Origin: Saururus chinensis
Taxonomy: Eukaryota > Streptophyta > Magnoliopsida > Piperales > Saururaceae
DNA length: 64,000 nucleotides
Direction: 5' to 3'
Assembly (NCBI GenBank): GCA_035235625.1
Contig: CP141144.1
Span: forward strand, 19,279,014-19,343,013
Part shown: one piece after another, positions 49,388 through 61,856 of the stretch
How positions within the stretch are numbered: the first letter of the stretch is position 1
Layout of the letters: every line of letters starts with the position of its first letter
Made by a program: the position numbers and the translations under genes
The notes under the pieces: model-generated
What the model saw: the letters and a program-made list of their open reading frames with translations, nothing else
What the model was told of the DNA's origin: nothing
Database searches by the model: none

Positions 49388-50235
49388 TTTTTCCATATTC
49401 TTAATGATAAACTAATAAATATATATTCAAAATAATGCTAGACTTACCTACATGTGACAAATGAATCATCAAAATACAGTTTAACCCCAAGAAAATTTGT
49501 TCCTCCCATTGATATTTTATAGGTGTACTTCCTTTCACCAAAATAGTCAATCATCCAAAATAACAACACATACATTAGCACATGTCACTATTGCTCATAA
49601 ATGTGTACGCCAATATGTACTAATTTGTGTACTATCAACGATTCAAGCGAGACATATTGTGACTAAGAAAAGTTTTTTATATTTTCTTCTAACAATGAGC
49701 TCGGTGTAAGGAATATATGAGAGTATTTAATATTAAAATAAACGGCGCATACGCTAGTAGATGCTAGTGCGAATATCATGTTAGCATGCACATCCTCAAT
49801 CTTATAAATAAAAGGTTTTCTTGCATCCCTTAGGGCTGAAAAATGCTTTCCTCGAAAGAGATGCAAGTGTGTGCACAAATATTCATCCCAACTCTTTCAA
49901 ATTCAACTCACAAGAACTTCGTCAATGCCACTCAAATCTACTTCATAAAACTCTAGAGATGTTACCAAAAAAAACGCCACAGTTTAGTAAACCACTGTTT
50001 ACCGTGATGCCCCTTACAAGTCAAAATTATCTCTGTCCGGCCTTTTGCGTTAGTTGCAAAAGCCAAGTTTGGTTCATGGTAGACTTTTGAGCTTGTGGCT
50101 TAGATTGCAGCTTTATCTCCGGCCAATAAGTCAAGCTTACAAATACAGACATCCAGCCCCCTGGTTACTCTTGAAAAGAAAAAACCAGCGTGCAGGTTTC
50201 TTCTCTTTCCACTCCGCTCTTCAGACCACCCGTTA

Positions 50236-53200
50236 ATGGCTTCGGTGAACAGTATAGCTACTCAGAGGTTCCTTGCTATCTCGGGACCCACCAGGGAACC
50301 CAAGCTGAGGCTGGGTTTCCATGTCAAGCCCCGCCTCCGCCCGCTGCTGTGGGCGACCTCCGTCAGGCTCCAGAGGAGTCCAAAGACGGGATTTTTGGGG
50401 GGAAGGGCGCCCAGGAGGGACAATTGGGGAGTTGGGTCGGTGGCGGACGAGCTGGACGTGATTCCGGTACAGAGCAGTGACGCCACGGACCAGCAGGAAG
50501 GGTCGGTGGCTTGGAGCGAGAGGGAGCTGGAGGATTCCAGTGAGGGGAGCCGGGTCGGCGGGTTCGTGAATGAGGGGAGGCTCTCGTTCGATGGGGGAGT
50601 GGGTGGGGATTTCCAGGGCTTCTCTTCTTCTTCCTCGTCTTCTTCAATCATGGCGGAGGCGACCGAGGAAGTGGTGGATATGGATCGGCTGATCGATCGG
50701 GCGATCAACACCACTATCGTTCTTGCTGCGGGGAGCTTCGCTATCACGAAGCTGGTCACCATTGATAGTGATTACTGGCATGTAAGTGAATGGATTTGGT
50801 AATTAGGATTTTCAATTCTTCATTTTGATAAGAAAATAAAATTTCTTTAGGAGGATTCTATTGAATCTGAGAGTGCTTCTTAGTTTGCTCATGGATGTAA
50901 TTTGGTGTTCAAATGTAGTTTGCGTGAAGGATCTTTGCTTTACTGTTTCTGGAAAAACTCATTTAACAGTGTTCGTTTCTGGAATTTATAGACTATATGT
51001 ATCAGGCCAAACTCAAACTAATGTTTCGTGTAATTGAGCTAATGAGTTTGTTCTTTATATTTTATAAGGTGATTGCCGCAAATCAGAATTGCTTTGGGTT
51101 CTTCATAGACCTTTTGATTTTTCTTGCACATAAAACCTTTAACTATCTTGCTACTTGAAACCCAGAATTTGATATATAATCTAAATGTATAGTTGTTTGT
51201 TTGGAATCAATTGATATTTTTCCTATTATGTAGTGCAATTTACTTGGATTTTACAGAATTGGTGTATTTGATTTGTTAAATTGACCGTCAGTTTGTTCCT
51301 GTTCACCCCTTGCTAACCCTTCATTTTTCATGTGCATATCATTAGGGATGGACACTTTATGAAATACTAAGATATGCACCTCAACATAACTGGTCTGCTT
51401 ATGAGGAAGCCCTTAAGGCAAACCCTGTTCTAGCCAAAATGATGATAAGTGGGATCGTTTATTCCCTAGGGGACTGGATTGCACAGGTAAAATGCTTCGC
51501 TGAGAATCTATTTTATAGCTCTTTTATACTACTGGTTTTTATTATCATAATCATTATCACACTTCTGTTCATTTTAGTGCTACGAAGGGAAACCACTCTT
51601 CGACTTCGATCGTGCTCGAATGTTTAGATCTGGCCTTGTTGGATTTACCTTTCATGGGTCACTTTCACATTTTTATTACCAGTTTTGCGAGGTAATTAAA
51701 TTTGAAAATCCCAATGGCAGTCTTTGGTATCAAAACCCTTGTCAGCTTTCAGACTTGCAACTTATTTTATTACATTACATGGAACTCTTATTATATCTTC
51801 TTTCCCTTGATTTCCAGGCTCTTTTTCCTTTCCATGATTGGTGGGTGGTTCCAGCCAAGGTCGTTTTTGACCAAACCGTATGGTCTGGAATTTGGAACAG
51901 CATCTACTATGTACTTTTGGGATTCCTGCGTTTAGAATCACCAGTCACCATCTATAATGAATTGAGGGCAACATTTTGGCCGATGTTAACAGTAAGATGT
52001 GGTTCTTTATCACCTTCATTCTAAAATGTTCTCTTTTGAACTCAAGAGCTTTAAATATCAGCTAATTGATTCTTCCTAGAATATTTGCCAAAATTTGTTG
52101 CAATATTTATCTAGTAGTTTCCAAGGAGAGATTATCTTGTTGTCTTCATTTATCCTCTCACCTTATTTCAATAGCATGGACTATATACTTCTCTATTTTC
52201 CTTTATTGTTTGCCCTTCTAGAATTTAAATGGTTAAATATAAATCCGATGAATTCTATCTGCTCATCTATCAAGCACAACTTTGCATTTAGTATTTGCAA
52301 GCCCAAATGAACTCCTGGAAAATTCATTGGCAATATCTTGAGCTTGTATGATGCATCTTACATGTTGTGTGCTCTCTGAAAATTTTGACCTCAAAGCATT
52401 GTCCTCCGAAAAAAATTAGCTCAAAGTAAAAAAGAGAGAAACTGCTCATTGGTTTGCTTTTTTTTCTTTTTGCCACAGGCAGGGTGGAAGCTTTGGCCTT
52501 TTGCTCACCTCATTACTTATGGTGTAATACCAGTTGAACAAAGGCTTCTGTGGGTAGACTGCGTGGAGCTTATTTGGGTTACAATACTCTCAACGTGAGT
52601 TTATTAAATTTGATGTTCTAATGCCTTCATTAGCTTTGGAAGAATTGACTGGAAAAAAAAGGATTTCAAAAAAAGAAATGTGATCACAATAACAAGAGGA
52701 AAGGCTGCCGCATGATTTAGAAAGTATTCCAAGAACTCATCTAGTACCCTCACCCATGATTTAGTCTTAGCCATTGTGTTAAGACTCTGTATTACCCTTC
52801 CGGTTGTTTGGTTACATAACCTACTAAAACGGAATTTCCACAAAAATATTTCTAGAATATGGCATTTTAGATTCTAGTGTTCGTTGATGTCGGATAACAC
52901 ATCTGGATAGTACTTTAGACTTTAGAGTCCCTTGCATTACTTTCTAATGATTGATAAGACTTCTATTCCCTCCTCCATGCTTAATGTAAGCTACCCAGAT
53001 TGCACAAAATCCTTTGATTACAAATGCAAGGGCTTTACATTCTACATTCAATGACGAGAAGACTTATTGCCTATTACATTAGTAATTAAGTTGAAAGTAG
53101 TGTCTTTTCTATTAAATACATTAGTAGTTAAGTTGAAAGTAGTGCCTTTTCTATTAAATACATTTGTGGCATGAGTTTTGCTACTGTTGGTGGTGATCTA

Positions 53201-53622
53201 TGTCCTTGCCAACTCTCTTAGTTGGATAGGTATCAAGTCCTTTGCCAATTTTGTCCATAACAGTTTTGGGCGTCTAGTTGGCAACATAACATTGGCATCT
53301 TTATCATCTTATCTCAGTTATTTTGGGTACGATGGAATAAATCCTGCTGCCTTATTTTCTATATAATTAGGATTTTCATTTCCAATTTTAACGGACAACA
53401 AAGTGACATTGCAAATATATTCTATGTTCTGCATATTCTGACAGCTTACTCAAACACCACATTTTAAGTAAGGCATGTCTAACACTCTGATACCATCTGA
53501 GAAAGTAACTCATTCCTGTATTTGTTGATGCCAGTTATTCAAATGAGAAATCAGAAGCGAGGAGCGTAGAAGAGTCAACAGAGGCAACTCCCCCCTCTTC
53601 ATCCACTGGACACAAGGTATAG
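50236..53622 (+). CDS. Mpv17/PMP22-family membrane protein, plastid-targeted type, six coding exons
   Basis: Coding exons: 50236-50781, 51346-51486, 51578-51691, 51818-51991, 52479-52594, 53535-53622, all with GT-AG introns. The first four introns are phase 0 and the fifth phase 2. The product is 392 residues. Residues 1-60 are rich in Ser/Arg/Leu with few acids, like a chloroplast transit peptide. A Glu/Asp/Ser-rich linker with a poly-Ser run follows (about 90-145), then hydrophobic segments near 158-175, 215-230, 245-265 and 285-300. The C-terminal part FWPMLTAGWKLWPFAHLITY and VPVEQRLLWVD-like sequence is the family signature (W.xWP...N/H...VP...R..W). Plant paralogues of this type (Arabidopsis At1g52870 and At4g03410 class) are larger than peroxisomal PMP22. 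Family members form small channels or affect organelle membrane permeability, but the substrate here is unknown. The start is the first ATG in frame, with GC-rich coding context. The last exon could instead splice at 53615 to an exon at about 53942, changing only the final residues. Confidence 0.92.
52595..53534 (+). other. Intron 5 of the Mpv17-family gene
   Basis: The longest intron (940 bp). Holds a tandem duplication of 42 bp (53076-53117 and 53118-53159, a unit with ACATTAGTARTTAAGTTGAA). Small frames inside are not coding. Confidence 0.85.
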
Positions 53623-53634
53623 AACTAAGAAATG

Positions 53635-53866
53635 CTCCCTCCATCCCATTTTAGTTGTCTAATTTTTTTATAAAAAACTTTTATCCAGCATTAATTGTCT
53701 GTTTTGGTAGGGAAGTTTCTTAATTTAGTAATTCAAATTGGTTTGGTTATGCTGGATGAAGCAAAACTGTTGGTGGGTTAAGTGTGAATGGAGTAATAAG
53801 GTTAAAAAACGAGGTCCTTAAATGTCACTTGTTCTCCAAATAGGACTATCAAAACGGGACAGAGGG
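53635..53866. mobile_element. Stowaway-like MITE in the 3' part of the Mpv17-family gene
   Basis: Left end CTCCCTCCATCCCATTTTAG and inverted right end CCCTCTGTCCCGTTTTGATA, the classic Stowaway-type terminus. About 232 bp, non-coding. It lies 13 bp after the stop codon, in the 3' UTR or in a possible last intron. A TA duplication is not clear. Confidence 0.75.
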
Positions 53867-54353
53867 TGTGGTTTTCTTCTTTTGAAATTTCCGCTTAACA
53901 AAATAGTACATTTAAATCTTGCATTGATGGCTAATTTTCAGAATCACTAGAAGGATATGGACTATTGATCGCATACTTCATGCCCTCCTCATACTGGGTA
54001 ATCAGAGGAACCATAATTGCAATGTGAACAGGAAGTTGTATAAAACTGCAGGAAGTGTTTACAATTGGGTGCTTCTTGTACCTTGCAGTTAATGATATTG
54101 CACATGTTATTACTAGCGTATATACTTTCTGTGGTCATTGTAACCATCATGGAATGAGCATGCAGTATCCTCATGTAAAATATGTATACTGTAAGAAGTA
54201 ATGTATAGCATTTTTTAGAAGATCCGACCTGTACTGAAATGAGACTGAATACAACAGTTTGGGAGAGAATTTTTCTACCCAAATAATACAAGTGGGCATT
54301 GTTCTTTTTTTTAATGATGCAAAGAGAACCTACAGTGATAAGAATATGGAGCC

Positions 54354-55065
54354 CATAGAAGGTAGTATCGATACAGATAGTATCAATAATCATGGATATG
54401 GGCATGTGTTGCGATACGTGTGGTACGTGCCGAAACGGTTGTAAATCCTTTGATGTACATAAAAAAATATTATAACTAATAATATATTATTATAATATTT
54501 TATTTAGAGCATAATAATACAACAAAAGGTCGTACTAATTGATATGAGTACTTTAAAATTATTTCATATTAGAACCGTACACTTTACTCTCTTTGTCTTC
54601 TACAAACTATTATTCTTTCCGTCTCATATCAAGTACTTTGAACTTAATTTATTTTAGAACCAAATAAGATATTTAATTTGAGTCATATAAATATTATAAA
54701 GAAACTTATATGGTAGATGTTTAAGTAAATACATAATTATAAAGCACTAAATTTAAAAAAATTATGTAAACTATATAGACTTACTTATATTGATCTCATA
54801 TAATTTTTTAAAAAATACTTTTAATATAATAAAAATATTGTTATCATTAAACCTTCAAAGAGGTTGACTTGGAATTATGTTTTTTTAAGAAAAATAATTT
54901 TAAAAATAAAAAATTAATAAAATAATAGAATATCTATAAGTATCGGTCGTATCAATATGATACGGCTGATACATATTAAAGATATGTGTGGGGGGCATAT
55001 TACCCCCTACTGTATTGGTATCGATAAATATGAGTACATATCAACTAATATAGACGGCCTTCCAT
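54354..55065. mobile_element. Inverted-repeat element (MITE-like), family 1, copy 2
   Basis: Inverted relative to 18466-19035. Shared: the CATGGAAGGCCGT end (here the right end), the GGGGGCATATTACCCCC block, and a TAAGATATTTAATTTGAGT-like core matching the other copy's TTATTTGGTTCTAAAATAA part. The left terminus CATAGAAGGTAGTATC is more diverged. About 712 bp, non-coding, 0.7 kb downstream of the gene's stop. Confidence 0.6.
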
Positions 55066-55299
55066 GCTCTAGCCATGAATGACTATCAGTTTAGTGTCAT
55101 TCTAATTGATGGGACTTCTTCTTCTTAACTGGGTAATTTTTGTTCTATTTTTGGTAAAACAAACAAAGGCTATACATGGAGGGGTGATAATTAACAAAGC
55201 CCACTAAGTAAACTTTTTATGCTAAAATAATAGTGCTCAAGTCAAATCGTCCAACCTAGTTTGAGGTAAGCGCATCTCAACTCAGTTTATATTCAATGC

Positions 55300-56040
55300 A
55301 TATTCTCCACTCTCTCTCCTCACTCTCTCTCATCTCTCTCTCTCTTTCTCCTCTTTCATCCCTCTCTCCTTTCTCTCTTCTCTCTCCTCTCTCCTCTCTC
55401 TCTCCACACTTTTCACTCTCTCTCTTCATTCTCTCTCTACTCTTTCTTTATTTTTAAAAATTTTTACAAATAATTTATAACGAAAATTTTATTTCTTTCT
55501 CTCCTCTCCTCTCCTCTCTCTCTCTCTTCTCTATCCCCTCTCTCTCGCTCGTCTCCCTCTCTCCTCTTTCTTTACTCTCTAGCTCCTCTTTCTTCTCTCT
55601 CTAGCTCCTCATCTCTCTCTTTAATAAAATATATTATATTTGATAAGTTTATTTTTAATTTTTTAAATATTTATTATATATATAAATAGTAAATATTAAA
55701 TAAAATATATTATATTTAAACTCTCTCCTATCTCTCTCTACACTCTTCACTCTCTCTCTTCATTCTCTCTCTACCCTCTATTTTTTAAAATTTTTACAAA
55801 TAATTTATAACTAAAATTTTCTTTCTTTCTCTCTCTCTCTCTCTCCTCTCTCTCTCATCTCCCTCTCTCCTCTTTCTTCTCTCTCTAGCTCCTCATCTCT
55901 CTCTCTTTAATAAAATATATTATATTTGATAAGTTTATTTTTAATTTTTTAATATTTATTTATTATATATACAAATAGTAAATATTAAATAAAATATATT
56001 ATATTTAAGAAGTTAATTTTTAAAATTTTAAATATTTATT
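55300..56040. repeat. CT-rich microsatellite with a duplicated AT-rich module
   Basis: TCTCTC runs alternate with an AT-rich block. A unit of roughly 300 bp that includes TTTTTACAAATAATTTATAA and TTAATAAAATATATTATATT occurs twice (about 55430-55720 and 55770-56040), so a compound tandem duplication took place. Confidence 0.75.
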
Positions 56041-56074
56041 TATTATAAATTTATTTATTAAATAAAATTAATTA

Positions 56075-56695
56075 ATCAAGCTATTAGCGACGATAATAAA
56101 AGTGTCACTAATAGTTGTATTAGTCGCAACACGTTAACAAATCGTCACTAATAAGTTGTGTATTTTTTAAAAAAAAATTATTTTATTAGTGACGCTTAAT
56201 AAAAAACGTCGCTAATATGATAAGTGTCGCTAATAGTTGTGTTATTAGTTATGCTTTATAAAAGCATCACTAAAAGTTATTCATTTTAAATTAAAAAGAA
56301 AATAATTATAACTATTAGCAACACTTGTTTTTAAGCATCGCTAATAGCACTACTAGTAGTAACGTTTTATTAAAAGTGTCCCTATAGTTAAACATAGCAG
56401 TGACACTTGAAAAAAGTGTAGCTAATAGTTATAATTATTTTTTTAAATTTCAAATGAATAACTTTTAGTGATGCTTTTATAAAGCATTGCTAATAACACA
56501 ACTATTAGCGACGCTAATAGATGTCATATTAGCAACGTTTTTTATTAAATGTTGCTAATAGATGTACTATTAGCGATATTTGATAAAAAACATCACTAAT
56601 AGTCAATTTTTTGTAATATTTTTTTAAGTGTCATAAGTAGTATTTTTTAGCGACGCTTGATTATGTGTCACTAATAGTATATTTTGTTGTAGTAT
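56075..56695. mobile_element. CACTA-like terminal region with inverted subterminal repeats
   Basis: Many copies, in both orientations, of a motif like ATTAGYGACGCTTNNTAA. A large inverted repeat pairs about 56218-56320 with 56428-56520. The right edge, read inverted, is TACTACAACAAAATATACTA, one base from the CACTACAA(C/G)AAAA terminus common to plant CACTA elements. The opposite terminus was not found. No transposase is present, so it is a non-autonomous or truncated element. Confidence 0.6.
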
Positions 56696-56699
56696 GGTC

Positions 56700-58740
56700 A
56701 CGTGAAGGACCAACTCCATGAAAGGCACCCTCCAAAAAAGCAAGGAGACTCTCACCCACCTCCAGCCAGTCTATTGGGCATGCACCACAACCACTAGGGC
56801 GGATGTTAGGCAATAATTTTCACACAAAATGAAATGCACAACTTAAGCCACACTAAACTTTTTAACTAATTATCTTGTTTATATGTTATGCAACATTGGA
56901 CTCCAAGCTTATTCCACTACGTTACATGCATAAACATGGTTTTTTAATTATGTGTATAATTGCCATTTACTCAAAAGAATAATACAAAATAATGTTCATA
57001 AGAGACATCTAGGAAATAGCTTAAAATTTGTTAGCCCCTCGGGCCCTATTTTTTAAACATGGGTGTTGGGCAACCTTTCAGCTTTGGCGGACAAACAAAT
57101 AAGGCAGGCACATTCCATGGAAAGTGTGCACGTCAGGAACATCGTTGGTGCGGTGGCCAAACAAGTTTGTGGAAGTCCTATTCCTAGAGGACTTGGTGGC
57201 GAGCTGGGTGCCACTAGCATAGGTTGGAATCCTATGCATGCTGGATGGATGATAGGATCACCTACTTCAAGTAAAACTCGAATATGGATGGCCAAATTCA
57301 TGGTGGTACATGCGGGCAGCCACACCAAAATTTACAAATAGTGGTGCTCATGCAAGATGTTTGGTTGTGGGTGTGCACATAATGAAGACCTTAGTTGGTG
57401 AGATCCTAGAACAACTAGAAATTTGAGCAAAAGCCCATTACAATTGGGAATCCCAGAAGTGAGTGGTTGCATGCAAATGATTGCTCAAGAGGGCTAAATC
57501 CTACTGCCACTTGGACTCCATGTGACATGTGGATGCGACTTTGAAGAAGTAAGAGGCAAGCGAGTTGAGGACTTTGAGTTGGAATAGGAACTTGATGACT
57601 ACTAGAAGGAGGTGGGATTCTAGAAGAAAGGTGCAACCTAAATCCTAGTATGGATGGGACTCTAGATAGAGGTCCTCGGTGGGATGTGAGTATATTTTCT
57701 AGTTGTAATAGGCTTGGGATGCTTGTATTTAGAAGTTTGCAAAAGGCTGCATGAGAGGGCATTCAGCCAGAGGGTTGAGATTCAGTGTTGTATAATCAGT
57801 AAGAGAGGGTTGAGAGAGTTGTGAGGCAAGTTGGGGCAGGGTCGATATGCTATAAGGTAGTTGTATGAGAGTGTAGGGTTGTGTGAGGATATATGTGTCA
57901 TAAATATTGTATTGGCTTTAATTTATTGAACATAACTATGTCCATTTTATATGTGTACTTAAGTCTTACAGAGTTTGAGTTGATTAGTGATGCATTAAAT
58001 TAGATTTAGAATTAAAAGACTTGAAATAACAAAGCAAATATGCTTTGAAGATTTCAAGGTGAAAGACTTAAAGAAGTGATTACATTTCACTAGTGCAGCT
58101 GGTATGGAATCAGCACGCACATCAACATGCTTAGAAAATTATATGATTTATTATATAAGTGTGGTAACAGACTGAGTAGAAAAAAGAGTAAAACATTGCA
58201 TAGGTATGCAAAATTTTCATTCGTGATCAATTGGGGTTGAAATGGGGTCGATCAAGAATGAATTACGTAGCCTATAACATGTTATTGTAGTAGTATTGTT
58301 TACTGATGTATTTTGCGTAAATTTTACAAAGCACCATGAAAACTACATAAAGGAGATGGAGGCTAGATGAGGATGATACTTGGAAAGATCTAGGAGGAGG
58401 CGAGGAGGCCGTGGCGGAGACGAGACAATCTATCAGATCATGATACACTACAATTCGAGGGTGGAATAGATACTGGAGAAGGGGTTTACTCTCCTAATAG
58501 AAATGTTTATTGTGTGTGAAGCAAAAATGTACATAACCCAATTTCACTTTGCAAGAGGGGAGGAGGTAGGGTAGCATCAAGAGAGATGTTTAGAGGACAG
58601 GAAAGGGGTTGTAGGATAAATTTGGGACTGGTTCATGAACAACAACAAACAAAGAAAAAGTAAAAACTGTCCAGTCTTAATAAATCAACGTTTGTGAACT
58701 TTGTGTGAGCCCCACTTTTTAACTCCAATCAAAACTCTTA
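56700..58740. other. Gene-free stretch
   Basis: Short frames on both strands at 57053-57341 and 57415-57762 resemble nothing I recognise. No repeats or termini were noticed. Confidence 0.4.
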
Positions 58741-58996
58741 ATTAGAGTATTTGTAAGTATTTTTGTAGTGACAATATCACTATCCTCGCCGCACCCGAAT
58801 TGGAAGTGTTGCCGCTAGAGAGGGAGAGCCTTGGGCCTATCACTATCCTTCGCCTCGCCCCCCGTCTTCTTCTCTCGCCCATCCCGTCTCTAATTTGCGG
58901 GCGCCGGCTCTTGGATCCTCTGGTATCCTCAATCCGAGATCTGAACCATGGCCATGTTTCAGGCATTGGAGGAAGAAAAAGGAACGAAGAGAAACC

Positions 58997-59152
58997 ATGG
59001 CTCCACCACCTTCTTCGTCCTCGTCGACTACCTCTTCCTCCTCATATTCATCTGCTTCCTCTGTTTCTTTATCTCCAAAGTATTTGGATTTTGATCCTGG
59101 TTCTATCTTCTGTCTTTGTTCTCTCTGCAAATTGGCCCGGTATAGCGACAAG
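58997..59152 (+). CDS. Possible first coding exon of an unidentified gene
   Basis: ATG at 58997 follows a GC-richer leader (58790-58996). It encodes 52 residues: a Pro/Ser-rich start, then [20 protein letters not shown] and LARYSDK. The frame ends exactly at AAG|GTAAAA, a plausible splice donor in phase 0. I do not recognise the family, and no second exon could be found to the right, so it may be a first exon with a long intron, a broken gene or chance. The paired Cys (CLCSLC) are worth noting. Confidence 0.35.
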
Positions 59153-59399
59153 GTAAAATTGATCTTTTCACTCGTTTCTTCGTATTATTTACCGATTTGG
59201 ATTCACACTGCGACCGAAATCCCAAGGCAGTATGTATTCTGTCTCCGATTATCTCAATTAGCGTCGATTGGATTTGACCCAAGATCTGGATCTGCAATCT
59301 TGGAGCGCATAATGGGTTTTGGCTGGAACGCAGGAATCTTGTGTTTGTGGGGTTTTGTAATGGCGGCTGATTCGCCTGAGTGTCTTGTTTGATGCAATG

Positions 59400-61300
59400 T
59401 GAGAATTTTTTCCCATGATAATGGATTTCTAGCTTTTGCCTTCCCCTCGAGCTTGCTAAACTCAGATAGTTAAGGCGTAACAAAGTGTTAGTGCTTAATG
59501 GCATTTGGATACCGGGCTGGAAAGGGAGAGAGCGAACAGACATGGGGAACTCGATGCTCAGCATCCCCAGGAGGACGCTGAGCGTGTGAGAGGGGAGGGC
59601 GACGCCGAGGTGTCCCATTGGGCGTGGATTAGGTCAAGAAGGTTCAGGAGCACTGCCTGAAGCCTTCACAAGTCTATGGCTCTGTAATCGATGAATAATA
59701 CAGAAAAGAGTTGGCTATTGTACGAGATTTAGCGAATGGAGAGCAGCCTACTGAGCCCTTATCAGTTATACCCATTCAGCATATTAACAATCTTACGTTT
59801 GGGTGATTTTTTGTGCAGAGAAAATGCTAAAAGCGTGGATCATGTCCTAATATTCTCATTTGCCTTTGTTACACAACTTCATAACTCTGCTTTCTATGTT
59901 GTAAACTTGGGAGTGATGCGTCTTAGTTCTACTCATGTCTATGTCCACCCATTTTCGTGTCTAGTTTAGTACTCCACGAGGGAACATTGTTTGAGAAATT
60001 CTGCCTGTAATATTTATAAAGATAGAGATATGGGTGTGATATGTGAATGATAGGAATACGGGTGTAGCAGGATGAATTGCTAAGGAGAAAATAAAATAAT
60101 CTTTAAAGTGGAAAAAGTGAATTACGGTCTGTCTGATTTTATTGTATTGTTTAGTACTCTATATTGCTCTAAGCCTCGAAAGAAAATGTTGTGCTGGTTT
60201 AAATTTAGTGGCCTAAATTAATGGTTTTATTTAGTAAAAAATTTTGTTCTATATATTAATAGTTTGATTTTGTTTAATTTAAAGTAATTAGGTACTTAAA
60301 AAAGAATATTATAAGCTTATTTTCACTTCTCATAGATGTAGATTGTACTTATAAGATAAAACTATTATTTTTTAAATTGTAACTATTATATAAAACGGAG
60401 GAAGTGTTCCTTAGTCCTCGCCAACCATAGTGGGATTTTGCTTAGCCTGTTAATATGGAAGAACTTTTAGCCAGAGATTTGATGATCACCTCCAGTAGTA
60501 CTGGAGGAATGGCCTCACTTCCGTCATGTAAAACCGGAAACTGGCATGATTAATGCGCTGACCTTGAATAGCGACAGCATTTGCTGAAAACTTCTATCAC
60601 ATTACCAGGTGACAGAAAATGATTAATGGGATGATTTAGAATAGAATCAGTACAGAGAAAACTTCCATCACATCACTAGGTGAAAGAAAAACAGGAGTGC
60701 AATTACTCTGGTGAAAATGCTTGTGGGCAGATACAAACGTTCCTAGACACAGGGCACCTAACGATATATTGGTGCTCCTTGAGAGAAGTGTTTTTATGTT
60801 CCACTTTGACAATGAGCCCAACTTAAAGTACATATGGGAGTCATTCATCTATGAGATTAACAACATGTATATTAGTGCATGTGAGCCCCTATCGTGGGGG
60901 GGCTGTGGCATGGGCAACTGGCAACAGCCAGTAAATTGCCTATGTTACATGATCCCTTACAATGGGGCTGGGCCTCATTTTGAGTTTATATTTTTAGGAA
61001 GTACCTTAAAAATTTGCTAATAATGCAAGTGAATGAACTACTATCGGGTGTGCATTGACTTATACTTACATTATTTATATCCTTTGTTGTGGTTTAAAGC
61101 TAGAAAACTGAAGAAGGCGCCCTAAGCTTTACCCTTAGCTTTGGAGGGCTTGAACATCCTCAACGCCTATAGTTTTGAGGGAGCAAATATCCACTATTCA
61201 CTATGGCATCCTTCTCAGTAATAAGTCAACAAATCAAAGAAGTAAAAGGAAATTTCTAAAACCTTGATACTGAGCAATGCATATACGAGAATCATGTTTA
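59400..61300. other. Gene-free stretch
   Basis: No recognisable gene. A GC-richer patch at about 59500-59640 shows frames on both strands and no known motif. Confidence 0.4.
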
Positions 61301-61311
61301 CCACCTATTAA

Positions 61312-61856
61312 GGGGCTATTTGGGTGTGAAATTTAAGATTTTATCGGTTTTGCCCCAATTTTGGCCGGAATTACTGGAATCCTGGTTGGGTGCAGAAGGT
61401 GAGCAAAATTAAAAATTCTACCCTAAAGTTGATTCCAAACCATTTTTGGCCGAAATCACCAAATCACTTTGATTCTGTTGATTCCAGCTCCCAACCCCAT
61501 TTTGGAATTAAAGATACTGTTATTTTTCAATTGTTACTTTTTATATTGATTTGAGACTCGAGAAATATACCATATACGTAGAGCCCACTTTAAAAATTCA
61601 AAATTACCCACCCATGTAGAACCTTATTTTATAAGGCTCATCAATACGAGTACAATATTACCAAGAATGCGTATATCCAAGTTTGGGAGAGAAAGTTATG
61701 TAAATTTAAATTTTTAAAAATGAGTTTAACTCGACATCTGAATTTATTTTAAAAAATTTCATTACTAACCATAATTCTCAATCGGTGATGAATTATTGGA
61801 ATTAATTCCAAAAAATTCTACTTCTATTTCTAAAAGTTTCACACCCAAACAACCCC
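61312..61856. mobile_element. Tourist-like MITE, 545 bp, TAA target duplication
   Basis: Left end GGGGCTATTTGGGTGTGAAA and inverted right end GGGGTTGTTTGGGTGTGAAA agree at 18 of 20 positions. TAA flanks both sides (61309-61311 and 61857-61859). Non-coding. PIF/Harbinger-related by terminus and target. Confidence 0.85.

Noticed and set aside
50262-50762. Minus-strand 166-residue frame
   Set aside because: Shadow of the GC-rich first exon of the Mpv17-family gene.
51439-52024. Plus-strand frames of 62-134 residues in the Mpv17-family gene
   Set aside because: They run across exon-intron boundaries. Family similarity is confined to the exonic parts.
57053-57341. Overlapping frames of about 91 residues on both strands
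   Set aside because: The two strands are equally open and neither peptide resembles a known family.
60636-61020. 99-residue plus-strand frame and 70-residue minus-strand frame
   Set aside because: No recognisable motif, no splice or promoter context, and length compatible with chance.
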